From contig NZ_BIFS01000002.1 of assembly GCF_003967555.1 (NCBI RefSeq), positions 2,480,001 to 2,544,000 of the forward strand: a stretch of 64,000 nt of DNA, read 5' to 3'. Both the position numbers and the translations under genes were made by a program. The notes beneath the pieces were generated by a model, which worked only from the letters and a program-made list of their open reading frames with translations, had not been told where the DNA came from and made no database searches. This stretch comes from Dictyobacter kobayashii. GTDB taxonomy: Bacteria; Chloroflexota; Ktedonobacteria; Ktedonobacterales; Ktedonobacteraceae. Position 1 is the first letter of the stretch, and each line of letters starts with the position of its first letter. Below are positions 17,934 through 27,480 of this stretch, one piece after another.

Positions 17934-20072
17934 CTACAGTACATTCTGCTTGAGAATAACGTTACTGCCGGGTTCAATCGAGAATGCTCCTTTGGCGTTA
18001 GCGGCCAGCGTGCAGCGCTCGATGGTACCATGTCCACCCTCGAAGACGGCGATGCCATAATCCAGACCTTTATGTATTGTGCTGCGCTGGAACTGTGGGT
18101 TGCCTCCGCTGGTGATGGCGACGTTGGCTTGCTGGCTGGTAGAGATGTCGCAGTATTCCAGGATGCCGAGCCCATTGTCACTGACCTTAACGCCATGTTG
18201 TTGCGCATCATGAATGCGGCAGAGGTAGTAATAAGGCGTGCTGCCAGTGCTAATCGACACATTATCGATGCCGCTGCCCGCGATCTCGCAGTCCTGGTAG
18301 GAGCCCTGTCCCTCCTGGAGCACCTCGATACCATACTTCTGGTTATCGTGGAGCTGGCAACGCAGCAGCAGCGGATTGCTCTGCGTGCTGATCGTAGCGG
18401 CCGCATATCCATGATGATGAATGTCACAATCCTCAAAGGTGCCGCGCCCCTGTTCGTTGATAAGCAGGCCGTAGCGCTCACTGTTATAGATATTGCAGTG
18501 GCGCAGCACGGGATCGGCTCCGCTCGTGATATGTATCCCGGCCCGGGGATGATGGAAGATGTCGCAGTATTCGATGGTGGCGCGGGCATTTTGCGCGATG
18601 GTGATGCCATGGTTTGCGCTGTCGTGGATGGTGCAGTAGCGGATGGTCGGATTGGTATTGGCGTTGCGGATCGCGATGCAGGAAGATGAAGCCGAGCTGA
18701 TATCACAATTTTCGATGAAGAGCTCGCCCTCCGTGATATTTATCGCGTAGGATGTCTTGCCGGTTGGTCCAGCCGGACAGTGGATGGTCAGGCCGCGCAG
18801 CGTAGCCGTGGTCGTCTGCATGACCACACAGTGGGTATCGTCGCTTTCCAGGATAATGCGGTCGCGTGGCCCATTCGCGATGATCTCTACCGGCTTATCC
18901 AGGATGATACTTTCTTTATACAGTCCTTCGCGTAAAAAGATAAAGCTGCCCGCTTCCGCTTGCTGTATTGCTTCACTGAGCGAGCTATAGTTGCCGCCGC
19001 CATGCTGATCCACAATAATGCTCGGTCGTGGTGCCAGCGTCGTCAATAGCATAGTGGCCTGGCTGGTTGTTGTCACCGGGCTCGACTGAACGGCTGCCTG
19101 CATTGGCTGGACGATACGCTTGATGCTGGCACTCTGCAGCATCTGCTGGACACTTTGCAGCTCCTGCTTAACTATCATCGCATCCTGGGGACGTTGCTGC
19201 TCTTTCAGTTCCAGCATCTGCATCACCAGCTTTTCCAGGGCCACATTGGCTGGCTGAGAGGCATCCAGTTCGAGTGGCTGTTGCAGAAATGGTGTCAGGC
19301 CTGGATGAATGCCGGAGATCATTTGATAGAGCGTGGCGCCCAGGCTATAGATATCTGATCGAATCGTGGTCTGCATGCGCCCATACTGCTCGGGTGCGGC
19401 ATAGCCTGGCGTACCCAGGCTCATCGTATCCTTCGTCTGTCCCGGCTTGAAGAAGCGCGCAATGCCAAAATCGATCAAATAGACCTGGCCATCAGGTGTC
19501 AGCATCACATTATCCGGCTTAAGATCCCGAAAGATAATTGGAGGCTGGTGGCTATGCAGGTAGCCCAGCACCGTACACAACTGGATGCCCAGCTCCACCA
19601 CCTCTTTGAGCGGTAAATAGCCACCGGGAGCCATCTCCAGCCGCTTCTCCAGCGTCTCACCCTCAATATAATCCATCACCAGGTACCAGCGGCCACGCTC
19701 CTCAAAATGATCATAGATGCGCGGCAGATTGGGATGCGAGAGGTTTGCCAGCAACGTCGCCTCATTGCGAAAAGCCACAATCGCCTCTTTCGTCTCCTGC
19801 TCATCCAGCCCGCGCATCCCCATCTCCTTCACCGCCCGTGGCGTATCATTGAAGAGGAGATCCGCCGCCTTATAGATCGCGCCAAAGCCACCCTGTCCCA
19901 GTTTTTGTAGAATATGATAGCGCTGTTTTAACTCATAAGCAGAAGTCAGCAGGCCCGTCACTGTATTTGTAGTCGCATAAGAGATTTGTGGTTGCCCACA
20001 GGCATAGCAGAATTTCGCATCGGGCCGATTCGTAGCTCCGCAATTATCGCAAAACCGTACAGATGAATTCAT
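17934..20072 (-). CDS. Ser/Thr protein kinase with N-terminal zinc ribbon and C-terminal right-handed beta-helix
   Basis: The start at 20072 (MNSSVRFCDNCG) is chosen because the zinc ribbon CDNCGATNRPDAKFCYACG begins there. The kinase domain (about residues 50-310) has LGQGGFGAIYKA, the VAIK-type Lys in PRAVKEMG, catalytic loop IIFRDLKPDNVML (Phe in place of His of HRD), LIDFGIARF, and GTPGYAAPEQYG. After a linker the last about 330 residues are parallel beta-helix coils, each about 23 residues with a CDI-type turn (ATIEYCDIFHHPRAGIHI, GTFEDCDIHHHGYAAATI). No membrane helix, so cytosolic, unlike PknB types. The helix may bind sugar polymers or act as a scaffold. Confidence 0.9.
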   Translation of the reverse strand: MNSSVRFCDNCGATNRPDAKFCYACGQPQISYATTNTVTGLLTSAYELKQRYHILQKLGQGGFGAIYKAADLLFNDTPRAVKEMGMRGLDEQETKEAIVAFRNEATLLANLSHPNLPRIYDHFEERGRWYLVMDYIEGETLEKRLEMAPGGYLPLKEVVELGIQLCTVLGYLHSHQPPIIFRDLKPDNVMLTPDGQVYLIDFGIARFFKPGQTKDTMSLGTPGYAAPEQYGRMQTTIRSDIYSLGATLYQMISGIHPGLTPFLQQPLELDASQPANVALEKLVMQMLELKEQQRPQDAMIVKQELQSVQQMLQSASIKRIVQPMQAAVQSSPVTTTSQATMLLTTLAPRPSIIVDQHGGGNYSSLSEAIQQAEAGSFIFLREGLYKESIILDKPVEIIANGPRDRIILESDDTHCVVMQTTTATLRGLTIHCPAGPTGKTSYAINITEGELFIENCDISSASSSCIAIRNANTNPTIRYCTIHDSANHGITIAQNARATIEYCDIFHHPRAGIHITSGADPVLRHCNIYNSERYGLLINEQGRGTFEDCDIHHHGYAAATISTQSNPLLLRCQLHDNQKYGIEVLQEGQGSYQDCEIAGSGIDNVSISTGSTPYYYLCRIHDAQQHGVKVSDNGLGILEYCDISTSQQANVAITSGGNPQFQRSTIHKGLDYGIAVFEGGHGTIERCTLAANAKGAFSIEPGSNVILKQNVL

Positions 20073-20234
20073 ATATCGATTCGTTTCATTTAAAGAAGTA
20101 AATGAGTTTGATAACCTCTTAACGATAGCACGCCACAAAAATAGTTGTCAATCTTTTTTAACCCCATAAATATGCTAAATATAAACCCCCATATATGTAT
20201 GTGGCGCGAGGGAACTCCCTCTCTTCAGGGCATT

Positions 20235-20960
20235 TTATTTTTGCCGGGGGGCGTCGCTGGGTTTTTGCCAGACAATCGAATAGCGCCAGTAGAGGTGTCG
20301 GGTTACGCGGGCGCCTGGCAATATTTTGTGGCAGATGTGCCGGATTTGTGCGAGTGGCATCATCCATAGGTGGCTATCGTGGGCGTAATGGGCGGCCATC
20401 GCCTCTCGGGCGGCCTGCGACCCGGGCGGGCGGTGACCATTTTTGATGCGCTCCATAACCAGGTTGATCGGGATGGCTGCCAGATCGATGAAGAGATCGG
20501 AGGGACGGTGGGCGTAGAGGTCCAGCACGGCCAGCGTTCCTCCCGGGGCCAGGGCTTCTTTCATGCGGATAAGAATCTCTTCCAGCGGGATGTGATGCAG
20601 GGTGGCAATTGATGAAACATAATCAAATTGCCCTGGCTGAAAATCCCATAAGAGTGCATCCGCCGCCACAAACTCGATGTTAGGAGATGCGCTGGATTGC
20701 ATCCGTGCGCGCTGAATCATTTGTGGAGATAGATCCATGGCCAATACATGTTTAGACCGCGCGGCTAGCAGACGCGCAAAATCGCCGGTTCCACAACCAA
20801 GATCCAATGCATGGTCACACTGTGCAGGCAGCTGGGCCAGCAAAAATGGGTGATAATGATTATTATGATTCCAGCGCCCATGTTCACTCTCGGGAGCCAA
20901 TAGCGCGATACGATCAAAATCAGCCCGGACAGTTTCAGTATCAATATGCGGTTTACTCAT
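20235..20960 (-). CDS. Class I SAM-dependent methyltransferase
   Basis: 241 residues. SAM-binding motif I is ALDLGCGTGDFARLLA, motif II VLAMDLSPQMIQRAR, motif III around FDYVSSIATLHHIP and the post-motif LAPGGTLAVLDLY. The C-terminal part is variable (HDSHLWMMPLAQIRHICHK). It is Methyltransf_11/25-like with small-molecule substrate unknown. Soluble. It follows the kinase promoter region head to tail on the minus strand. Confidence 0.9.
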   Translation of the reverse strand: MSKPHIDTETVRADFDRIALLAPESEHGRWNHNNHYHPFLLAQLPAQCDHALDLGCGTGDFARLLAARSKHVLAMDLSPQMIQRARMQSSASPNIEFVAADALLWDFQPGQFDYVSSIATLHHIPLEEILIRMKEALAPGGTLAVLDLYAHRPSDLFIDLAAIPINLVMERIKNGHRPPGSQAAREAMAAHYAHDSHLWMMPLAQIRHICHKILPGARVTRHLYWRYSIVWQKPSDAPRQK

Positions 20961-21074
20961 ACTTTTAGTATAAAGAATTCATACCTTTCAAGCAATAGCT
21001 ATCGTATGTTTTGTGTTTTTTATAGCCTTGTAGGTAAAGCGCTAATGATTGATCTGGCATAATGCAGAGCAGCC

Positions 21075-21712
21075 TTAACTGCTCTGCATCACGAAGGTGC
21101 CCTTTTCGTTGTGGAAGAGGATATGCGTGCCGTGGAATGAGATGTCCATATCCAGTAGTTTGCTATTCGGTGTTGATGGTACAAAATCAATGTTAATCGG
21201 GACCAGGTCGGCATTGTCTCCCAGATTTGTGGACCCATGAAGATGCGTGAGTGCGCGGGATCGCCGCCAGGGAATTCAATGATCTCGACGCGCCCATGGT
21301 CGTTGAGCGCGATAAAGTGGCTGGGCGTTTTGCCGCTTTCATGTCCTACAAAGGCATCTGCCTGCACGGTTCGCGGGCGTCCATAGCGCAGATCATCATA
21401 CGCTGTGGTGCCCCACATGACCGCCTGTTGTCCTAGCCAGAGCACGACCAGCATTCCGATCATTGCCAGGCCGACCGGTAGCGACCAGTGCATGTTGCTG
21501 GTGTAGCGCTGCTGTGACTGTTGCTGTTGTTGAACGGGCTTCGCTAATTTGTTCACCGAAGCAGGGCCGCCGGTTGTATGTGGCTCCTGCTTGGTCCGTG
21601 TCAGTGACGCTCGTGGCTGCACAAAGCGCACTTCCTCCGTCTGCGGTGAGATCCGCCGATGGCGCAATGCGCTTTGTGGTGTAATCTCCGACGCCTTCAC
21701 TGGTGCTTGCAT
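21075..21712 (-). CDS. Single-pass membrane protein of unknown function, frameshifted
   Basis: The start at 21712 (MQAPVKASEITPQ) has GAGGGG upstream. A polar, Gln-rich N-terminal 75 residues (VQQQQQSQQRY) precede one membrane helix (VGLAMIGMLVVLWLGQQAVM). An extracytoplasmic domain follows (AFVGHESGKTPSHFIALNDH, then GRVEIIEFPGGDPAHSRIFM). After MGPQ near 21225 the other frame continues as LGDNADLVPINIDFVPSTPN and ends FHNEKGTFVMQSS at 21075. One added base gives about 212 residues. This architecture resembles other Ktedonobacteria proteins of unknown role; the topology call is inference. Confidence 0.65.
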
Positions 21713-21962
21713 AATGTTTCCCCTCCTGATGCACAAAAACATACAAAGACTCGTCGAAATAGAGCGTCGCATAGTGGAAAATCGGAGATACCTGCGTAAG
21801 CATTTCTCTACGGGAAGTATAGCGGATCAGCCTGCACGGTCGCTAGAGGCTTATCCACAACTTTTATAGCAATTATGTGGAAGCATTGTGTATAAATGCC
21901 AGTGTGATGTGCATAAGCACTATACCGCTGTGGATAACCTCTATTTTGAAGGGAGAAGGGAG

Positions 21963-22008
21963 CTCAGTACAAACTAACCTTCATGCTAGAAGGTTGGTTT
22001 GTACTGAG
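21963..22008. terminator. Hairpin terminator
   Basis: CTCAGTACAAACTAACCTT pairs with AAGGTTGGTTTGTACTGAG around ten bases, one G-T type mismatch. It is immediately downstream of the VOC gene ending at 22018. Confidence 0.6.
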
Positions 22009-22017
22009 CGAGGGATG

Positions 22018-22389
22018 CTACCAGGCGGGTCCCCAGATACCGAATTCGTTGCCATCGAGGTCGGCGAGCTGGGCCCATTTGCCCCAGGGTTGCGTGGAAA
22101 GCTCCTGGGTAATCGTGACCCCACGAGCCTTGAGGGTGGCGCAGGTTTCTTCTATGTTATCGGTGTGCAGGACGAAGCCGGTCATGCCTGTTGTGTCGTT
22201 TGCGCTCTGGCCGCGCAGGCCGAGCATGATATGGGTCTGGGTGCCAGGAAGCGCAATTTCAAGCCAGCGCTCAGTCTCGCTCATGGGCTGGTCATCAACC
22301 TTTTCAAAGCCGAGCTTATTAACATAAAAATCGAGGGCCTTGTCCTGATTGCTGACTCCTATGGTGATAGTACCGATTTTCGTGAACAT
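22018..22389 (-). CDS. VOC-family protein
   Basis: 123 residues. Typical VOC opening KIGTITIGVSNQDKALDFYV and closing QLADLDGNEFGIWGPAW, with ERWLEIALPG and TGFVLHTDNIEETCATLKA between. The ribosome site AGGATAGAGG lies before the ATG. Probably a metal-dependent small-molecule enzyme or binding protein; it is a different subfamily from the VOC gene at 11081. Confidence 0.88.
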   Translation of the reverse strand: MFTKIGTITIGVSNQDKALDFYVNKLGFEKVDDQPMSETERWLEIALPGTQTHIMLGLRGQSANDTTGMTGFVLHTDNIEETCATLKARGVTITQELSTQPWGKWAQLADLDGNEFGIWGPAW

Positions 22390-22559
22390 GTTTTCCTCTA
22401 TCCTTTCTGTTGATCGTCTGTGACCGTTTAGTTGTCGATTGTCAATGGCCGTTTATAAGTATATCCTTTTAAGCTCAAGAAAACTTCTCGAATCTTGCGC
22501 CATTGAAGGCATCGGAGCAGTGAATCAAGGAATAGAGAAGACGCGTCATACTATTGAAA

Positions 22560-22685
22560 AGCAAGCGTAAACGCCGCTTGGACGCGGCTAGCTCCGCTGC
22601 CACTGACTCAGCCATTCGAATTGAGCAGTTATAAGCAAACAGGTTCGCCTGTCAGGCAGCTGCGCTCATACGATTGAAATGCTAT
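22560..22685 (+). repeat. Dispersed repeat family C, copy 1
   Basis: About 125 bp closely matching 48071-48202 in reverse. Shared blocks include AACGCCGCTTGGACGCGGCT (one change), CTCCGCTGCCACTGACTCAG, CAGCCATTCGAATTGAGCAG and AAGCAAACAGGTTCGCCT. The inner CGCCGCTTGGACGCGGC can fold. Non-coding. Confidence 0.75.
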
Positions 22686-22719
22686 TATTATGGACAACGA
22701 TATTGTTTCTAACTGCTCG

Positions 22720-23451
22720 TTACGTCGTGGGGGATAGGTTGGGCGCCCCAACTTTGTCTTTTTCCTTCAGGATCGCTAATGCGGCAGGAATGCCACCGAC
22801 GAAGAGGAGGCCAAAACCAATTATTACAATGATAGAGAGCACATGATAAGGCACAACAGCATAGAGGAGGATGGCTGGTAGGCGACTGAGCCCAAATATA
22901 GCGGCTGCCCATCTGGGGATGACACGCGCGCGCCAGAGGGCCAGGCCAAGGAATACCGGACCAAGTACTGTACTTAACGCAAACATCGTGTTGTAGAAGG
23001 TCATGACCCAATCGCCATTGAAGCGCTGTGCCATCTCGATAATCTGAGGACTACTGCCCATGCGGGCGATATCGTAGTAGAGTGAATCTTCGCCAGTGAA
23101 GACAGCTATGGGGAGCGTACCAAGCAGCGAGATAACCGCTGCGATGCTCGCCAACCAGGGAGCACGGCGCATGGCCAGCCATGCTATCGCCAGGAACGCT
23201 AGAGGAAGCGTGTAGGCACCAATAACTTCAGCTATGATATGTGTCTGATCCATCAGATCACTATCGGCTGCGTTAGACGTGATGGCCGCCACCACTCCAC
23301 CCTGCGCACTGAAGTATGGCGGATTACTGACGGCCGCAATGAGTGGTGTGAACAGCCCCAGGATGATGCAAGCCGCGATAAATAACCGTTGCAGGCGATG
23401 GATGAGCAAGGGTGGTTCCTTCGCTCCTGACAGAGGCTCCAATGAGCTCAT
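22720..23451 (-). CDS. Multi-pass membrane protein (DUF4386-like)
   Basis: The start at 23451 (MSSLEPLSGAKEPP) has GGGAGG upstream; the longer frame to 23571 does not. 243 residues with six likely membrane helices, for example LFIAACIILGLFTPLIAAV, IGAYTLPLAFLAIAWLAM, WLASIAAVISLLGTLPIAVF and VLSIIVIIGFGLLFVGGIPA. The outside loop with YYDIARMGSSPQIIEMAQRF is conserved-looking. No catalytic motif. The DUF4386 resemblance is a tentative call from topology and loop sequence. Confidence 0.65.
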   Translation of the reverse strand: MSSLEPLSGAKEPPLLIHRLQRLFIAACIILGLFTPLIAAVSNPPYFSAQGGVVAAITSNAADSDLMDQTHIIAEVIGAYTLPLAFLAIAWLAMRRAPWLASIAAVISLLGTLPIAVFTGEDSLYYDIARMGSSPQIIEMAQRFNGDWVMTFYNTMFALSTVLGPVFLGLALWRARVIPRWAAAIFGLSRLPAILLYAVVPYHVLSIIVIIGFGLLFVGGIPAALAILKEKDKVGAPNLSPTT

Positions 23452-23979
23452 ACTGCTTCCCTCCCTTAAAGAACAACATAACTTCTCGTAGCTCCTCCCT
23501 TCCACTGCCTTCGAGACGTAAGAAATTCCATGAAAAGCATACAATGCTTTCAACAGAAATACAATATTCAATCTATCTATTCATGCTTTTTGTTAAAAAA
23601 CAGTTAAATTTTATCCCAAAAATAGTCAGCGCAAATATCATTGTTTTGAGAAACGTATTTTGCGCTGACGATAACTTTTTGACTAAAGATGCACCCTCGC
23701 GATCTGTGGCCAGTTGTTTAATTGGAGGTCGCTTCGAGGCCCAATTTGTGCAATGCCTGTTCCGCTTTAAGGCGTACCTGTCATCTAGTGATACAACGTA
23801 AAATGAAGCATTCGCTGTATAATGCTATAAATTTAAGGCAAAGGTGTCCAACAATAGTATCTGTGGGTTCTCCGTCCTTCAGGGGGAACCGATGAGTTTG
23901 ATAGAGCCAATGCCCACCTTTGGAATAACATGTGAATGGATATACTGCTTGTACTGCGTGCTTGTTATCCAAACGCACA
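23452..23979. other. Intergenic stretch with one hairpin
   Basis: AT-rich. CAGCGCAAATA near 23628 can pair with TATTTTGCGCTG near 23656 (imperfect). No supported gene; short open frames here lack ribosome sites. Confidence 0.4.
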
Positions 23980-24513
23980 TTATTCTTCAAAGTCGCGTGC
24001 CAATAGATCCATGTAAATCACATCTATATACTTTCCGTCTTTGAATACCCACTCGCGCCGTCGTCCTGTTTCCCGTAAACCCGCCTTTTTGAAAGAAGCG
24101 ATGCCCGCATCATTGTCAGCATGGACGGAAAGCATGATGTTGTGAAGATTCATTGTGTTGAATCCATAGCCAAGTAGTAACCGAATGGCTTCAGTACCAT
24201 AACCTTTGCCTTGCTCCTCCTCGCCTATAAAAATGCCAATGAAAGCATTACGGTTGAGGTGGTTGATGTTCTGTAGGCTGATGCTACCAATCAAGACATC
24301 ACCGTCAAGGAGCACTATAGCATAACGATGTACCCCATCTGCAGGCTCAAAAAGCCATTTCAAATCATTTTTCGATGCTACTACCGATGAATACTGAGCG
24401 TATGTTTTGGCTACTGCCTTCTCGTTCAGCCATTTTATGTACTTCTCTGCATCATCGGTATTTATAGGTGAGAGATATAAACGATTACCAGTAATTTTTT
24501 TATAATATTTCAT
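23980..24513 (-). CDS. GNAT-family N-acetyltransferase (RimJ/RimL-like)
   Basis: The start at 24513 (MKYYKKITGNRLYL) has GAGGAGG; the longer frame does not fit the family. 177 residues. Acetyl-CoA motif A is IGIFIGEEEQGKGYGTEAIR, followed by LLLGYGFNTMNLHNIMLSVH and the motif B region NDAGIASFKKAGLRETGR. RimJ-like members acetylate protein N-termini or antibiotics. Soluble. Confidence 0.9.
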   Translation of the reverse strand: MKYYKKITGNRLYLSPINTDDAEKYIKWLNEKAVAKTYAQYSSVVASKNDLKWLFEPADGVHRYAIVLLDGDVLIGSISLQNINHLNRNAFIGIFIGEEEQGKGYGTEAIRLLLGYGFNTMNLHNIMLSVHADNDAGIASFKKAGLRETGRRREWVFKDGKYIDVIYMDLLARDFEE

Positions 24514-24703
24514 GTGCTCAACCTCCTCTAAAAATACATGTTCTACGCTCACCTTGTCGCCCAAAGGCGAACAAATTATAATTTTGCTCTTCATTTCGAT
24601 ATATATATTGAAGAACCAACCTAAAGAATCCAAAAAGACCATCATGGATACGAGGCAGCTCCCGACACACGGAAAAGCCACCACCAATGCGCCATACTTC
24701 CCT

Positions 24704-24768
24704 CAACACGAACCGGAACCCATCATTACGGAGGCCTTGCCGTAAATGATGGGTTCTGGTTCGTGTTG
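24704..24768. other. Long hairpin, terminator-like
   Basis: CAACACGAACCGGAACCCAT, then CATTACGG (24704-24731), pair almost perfectly with CCGTAAATGATGGGTTCTGG, then TTCGTGTTG (24740-24768). Loop about eight bases. No T-run follows. It sits between two minus-strand genes. Confidence 0.55.
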
Positions 24769-24852
24769 AAACGGCTTTGCCGTAATCAAGAGCAAGATCT
24801 AAAAGGTAATTACCGTTGTAAAGATGCATCGAAATCCATCAAAGTCTAAGCA

Positions 24853-25269
24853 TTAGCCGAAGCGCACCAGACTATCTCTAAACTTTTCCACCTTTGGTTT
24901 ATTGCCGCCTGCATCAATGGTAAAGCCCTCATCCTTGAGATGTGCGGCCTGTCCCTCTACCCCGCCAGGGAAGCGGGCCATCAGCTCGCCGTTCTTTTTT
25001 ATCACGCGCCAGTATGCGACATTTTTGTTTGGATTATTGGCAATCGTCTCTAGTGCTTTTCTTGTAACCACAGGACAGGCGACCTCAACGTTGAATTGAG
25101 CCGCCAGCCTCTTTTGGAGGAGCTCTGTCGTTATCAGCTTACTCTCGGGTATGTTCTGTAGCTGGGCCTCTACCGTGGCGGCACAGGGTAGCAACATCTT
25201 GCCTGAACAGCCAAAATATTTTTCCCGATTTTTAGCGATATCCACGATCACATCTTCTTGTGCTTCCAT
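24853..25269 (-). CDS. Alkyltransferase-like (ATL/MGMT fold) DNA-binding protein
   Basis: 138 residues with AGGAAAGG before the ATG. The C-terminal 90 residues match the MGMT DNA-binding fold: TRKALETIANNPNKNVAYWR, VIKKNGELMARFPGG and GQAAHLKDEGFTI. No PCHRV active-site cysteine is present, as in ATL proteins that flag alkylated DNA for excision repair. The first 45 residues (YFGCSGKMLLPCAATVEAQL) are an extension whose role is unclear. Confidence 0.75.
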   Translation of the reverse strand: MEAQEDVIVDIAKNREKYFGCSGKMLLPCAATVEAQLQNIPESKLITTELLQKRLAAQFNVEVACPVVTRKALETIANNPNKNVAYWRVIKKNGELMARFPGGVEGQAAHLKDEGFTIDAGGNKPKVEKFRDSLVRFG

Positions 25270-25461
25270 GTCGTTTCCTTTCCTCGACTGGACCCATCGA
25301 CCATAGTACTCAACTTTTTTGTTGCTGTTTAGCGTAAGACAATCTATAGGCTATATTCTATCTATAACGAGTAAAGTCGGCAATTAGTAGTAATATATCA
25401 GATAGATTGTCACCATCAATTGGGCAATCGTATACTAAAATCCACTACCGGATTGCACTTG

Positions 25462-26289
25462 CTATGGAACACGCAGCCGGACAGCCAGGACCGGTGGAAT
25501 CTCTGAGTAGTTGGCCCAGCCAAAGGAACGTGGGCGGTGTGAGCCATCGTAGGGATGATTAAAGGCTGGTTCCTCTATGCCGTCCATTACTAATCCAGCC
25601 TTGAAGCAGGCGCCGAAGAGGACGTGCAGTGGACGATCGAAATAGTATTGCGGCACAGGTTGTCCGATGATCCCGATCCCTTTTTGTGGCTGGTTGTGCA
25701 GGTACGACGTAATCTTGATCCCATAGGTTGTGACCAGCTTGCCATCCACATTCGTTTCTTCCCCATACAGGGTCATGCCGCTCTGGTTGAAGCAGGGATG
25801 CATAATGCAGAAGACAAAGCGTCCGCCGGGCTTCACGACCTGGCGCATAGCGCGCATCAGCGGATCAACCTCACTCATGTCCATGATTGCCATATTGCAG
25901 ACAGCTGCATCAAAGCGTTGCCGGCCCAGGGACACGATCTGCTCCTCATTGGTGGCGTCTACCAGTTGATACTGAATGCGCTCGGCATGCTCAGAATGGC
26001 GCGCCTGAGCGTGTTCCAGCAAGCCAGCGCTAAAGTCGGTGGCCACAACCTGCGCACCGAGCTGGGCCAGGCGCCGGCTAAAGACACCATTGCCGCAGGC
26101 CAGCTCCAGCACACTTTCCTCGGGTTGGATATTCAACAGACGCTCACTGGCCGGTCCAACCAGGATACGCTGAAAATCGTTGCCCTCTCCCATCTTCTCA
26201 TCCCAGAATGAAGCATTCTGATCCCAGATCCGGCGAGTCTCTTCATGTAAGTTCGTCTTTGCTGCTGCATCAAGATTATCGGCTGACAT
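25462..26289 (-). CDS. Class I SAM-dependent methyltransferase
   Basis: 275 residues. Opens RRIWDQNASFWDEKMGEGND. Motif I is VLELACGNGVFSRRLA, motif II VVATDFSAGLLEHAQ, then FDAAVCNMAIMDMSEVD and VKPGGRFVFCIMHPCF. The C-terminal half has YGIKITSYLHNQPQKGIGII and DGIEEPAFNHP, typical of a Chloroflexota/cyanobacterial methyltransferase group of unknown substrate. Cytosolic; ribosome site GAAGG. Confidence 0.9.
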   Translation of the reverse strand: MSADNLDAAAKTNLHEETRRIWDQNASFWDEKMGEGNDFQRILVGPASERLLNIQPEESVLELACGNGVFSRRLAQLGAQVVATDFSAGLLEHAQARHSEHAERIQYQLVDATNEEQIVSLGRQRFDAAVCNMAIMDMSEVDPLMRAMRQVVKPGGRFVFCIMHPCFNQSGMTLYGEETNVDGKLVTTYGIKITSYLHNQPQKGIGIIGQPVPQYYFDRPLHVLFGACFKAGLVMDGIEEPAFNHPYDGSHRPRSFGWANYSEIPPVLAVRLRVP

Positions 26290-26520
26290 CTACCTTCATT
26301 TCCTTCCTTGTCGTCATTGTCCTACACTATCAGTTCATACGTTCAGTGAAAAGTATAGGGCCAACCCACCAAAAAAACACCGGCCAGAAGAACGATGTGC
26401 AGCTATTGACGAATCTGCTACAATTAAAATGAGAAAAGTCTTTCTCTGCTAAGGAGTAAGTAGCAGGAATTGCACTATTTGTAAAATGGCTATGCTTCTG
26501 GATAACGAAGATCAGTTTTT

Positions 26521-27480
26521 TTAACTCATTGTATTAATCCTACCTGCAGGAGTTTCATGCGTTTTTTCTACCGGATCAGGTGGTGTTGCACGGCGCGCGA
26601 ACTTAATCCCGGTCACGAAGCCAGTTCCGAGCAGGATAATGCCGAAGCCAACGAAGGTGCTCAGGGTCAGTGGTTCATGTAGTAGTAGCACACCCCACAG
26701 GATACTGAAGAACGGCGTCAAGAAAGTAACGGTCATGGCATTGGTCGGCCCGACATTTTCAATCAAGCGGAAATAGAGTAAGTAGGCGATTGCTGTGCAT
26801 ATCAGGGCCAACGCCGCTACAGACACTATCACTGGTGGTGTTGGGACGCTCCTGATGGGCACCACAAAAGTCAATGGCAACAAAAAGAGCGCCGCCCCCA
26901 GCTGGCTACTGGTCGCCATCGCCAGTGAACTGGCCCCTTTTAGATAGACTTTCGTATAGACACCAGCGATCCCATAAAATGTGGACGCCCCCAGCATGGC
27001 CAGGATCGACAGCGCCAGTGTCAGTGAGAACGGAAATGGGCTCCAGCCCACCAGAATCGCCACTCCGATCAGCCCCAGAAGGAGCCCCACTATCTTCTTT
27101 GGCGTCAGGGGATCTTTCAGCCACAGCGCGGCTACCAGTGCTCCGAACAGGGGCGTGGTCGCGTTGAGGATTGCCGCCAGCCCGGCTGTTAGATTCAATT
27201 CTGCCGTTGCAATCAGCGTAAATGGAATTGCTGAATTTATCACGCCCACTACCAGGTAGTGAAACCAGCGCTCCCGTAGCTCCAATGTCTTTCCTATAGC
27301 TTTAACGTAGATCAACAGTGCCACGCCAGCGATCAGGACTCGCAGCTCTATTAAAACCACCGGACCCAGTACGGGAGACGCAATGCGCATAAACAAAAAG
27401 GAGCCACCCCACATAATCGCGAGCAATAGTAGCATCACCACATCTTTAGTCTTCATAATCATCCCATCCTCATTATTCAT
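26521..27480 (-). CDS. EamA/DMT-superfamily transporter
   Basis: 319 residues with ten helices in two EamA repeats, the first opening VVMLLLLAIMWGGSFLFMRI and the second ILAMLGASTFYGIAGVYTKV. Family signatures include LNLTAGLAAILNATTPLFGA and VTFLTPFFSILWGVLLLHEP. The true start may be residue 7 or 9 (MIMKTKD), which follows GATGGGA. Likely exports amino acids or metabolites. Preceded by a long non-coding gap. Confidence 0.9.
   Translation of the reverse strand: MNNEDGMIMKTKDVVMLLLLAIMWGGSFLFMRIASPVLGPVVLIELRVLIAGVALLIYVKAIGKTLELRERWFHYLVVGVINSAIPFTLIATAELNLTAGLAAILNATTPLFGALVAALWLKDPLTPKKIVGLLLGLIGVAILVGWSPFPFSLTLALSILAMLGASTFYGIAGVYTKVYLKGASSLAMATSSQLGAALFLLPLTFVVPIRSVPTPPVIVSVAALALICTAIAYLLYFRLIENVGPTNAMTVTFLTPFFSILWGVLLLHEPLTLSTFVGFGIILLGTGFVTGIKFARRATPPDPVEKTHETPAGRINTMS

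Noticed and set aside
18757..19910. Plus-strand frames opposite the kinase
   Set aside because: Shadows of the minus-strand kinase gene.
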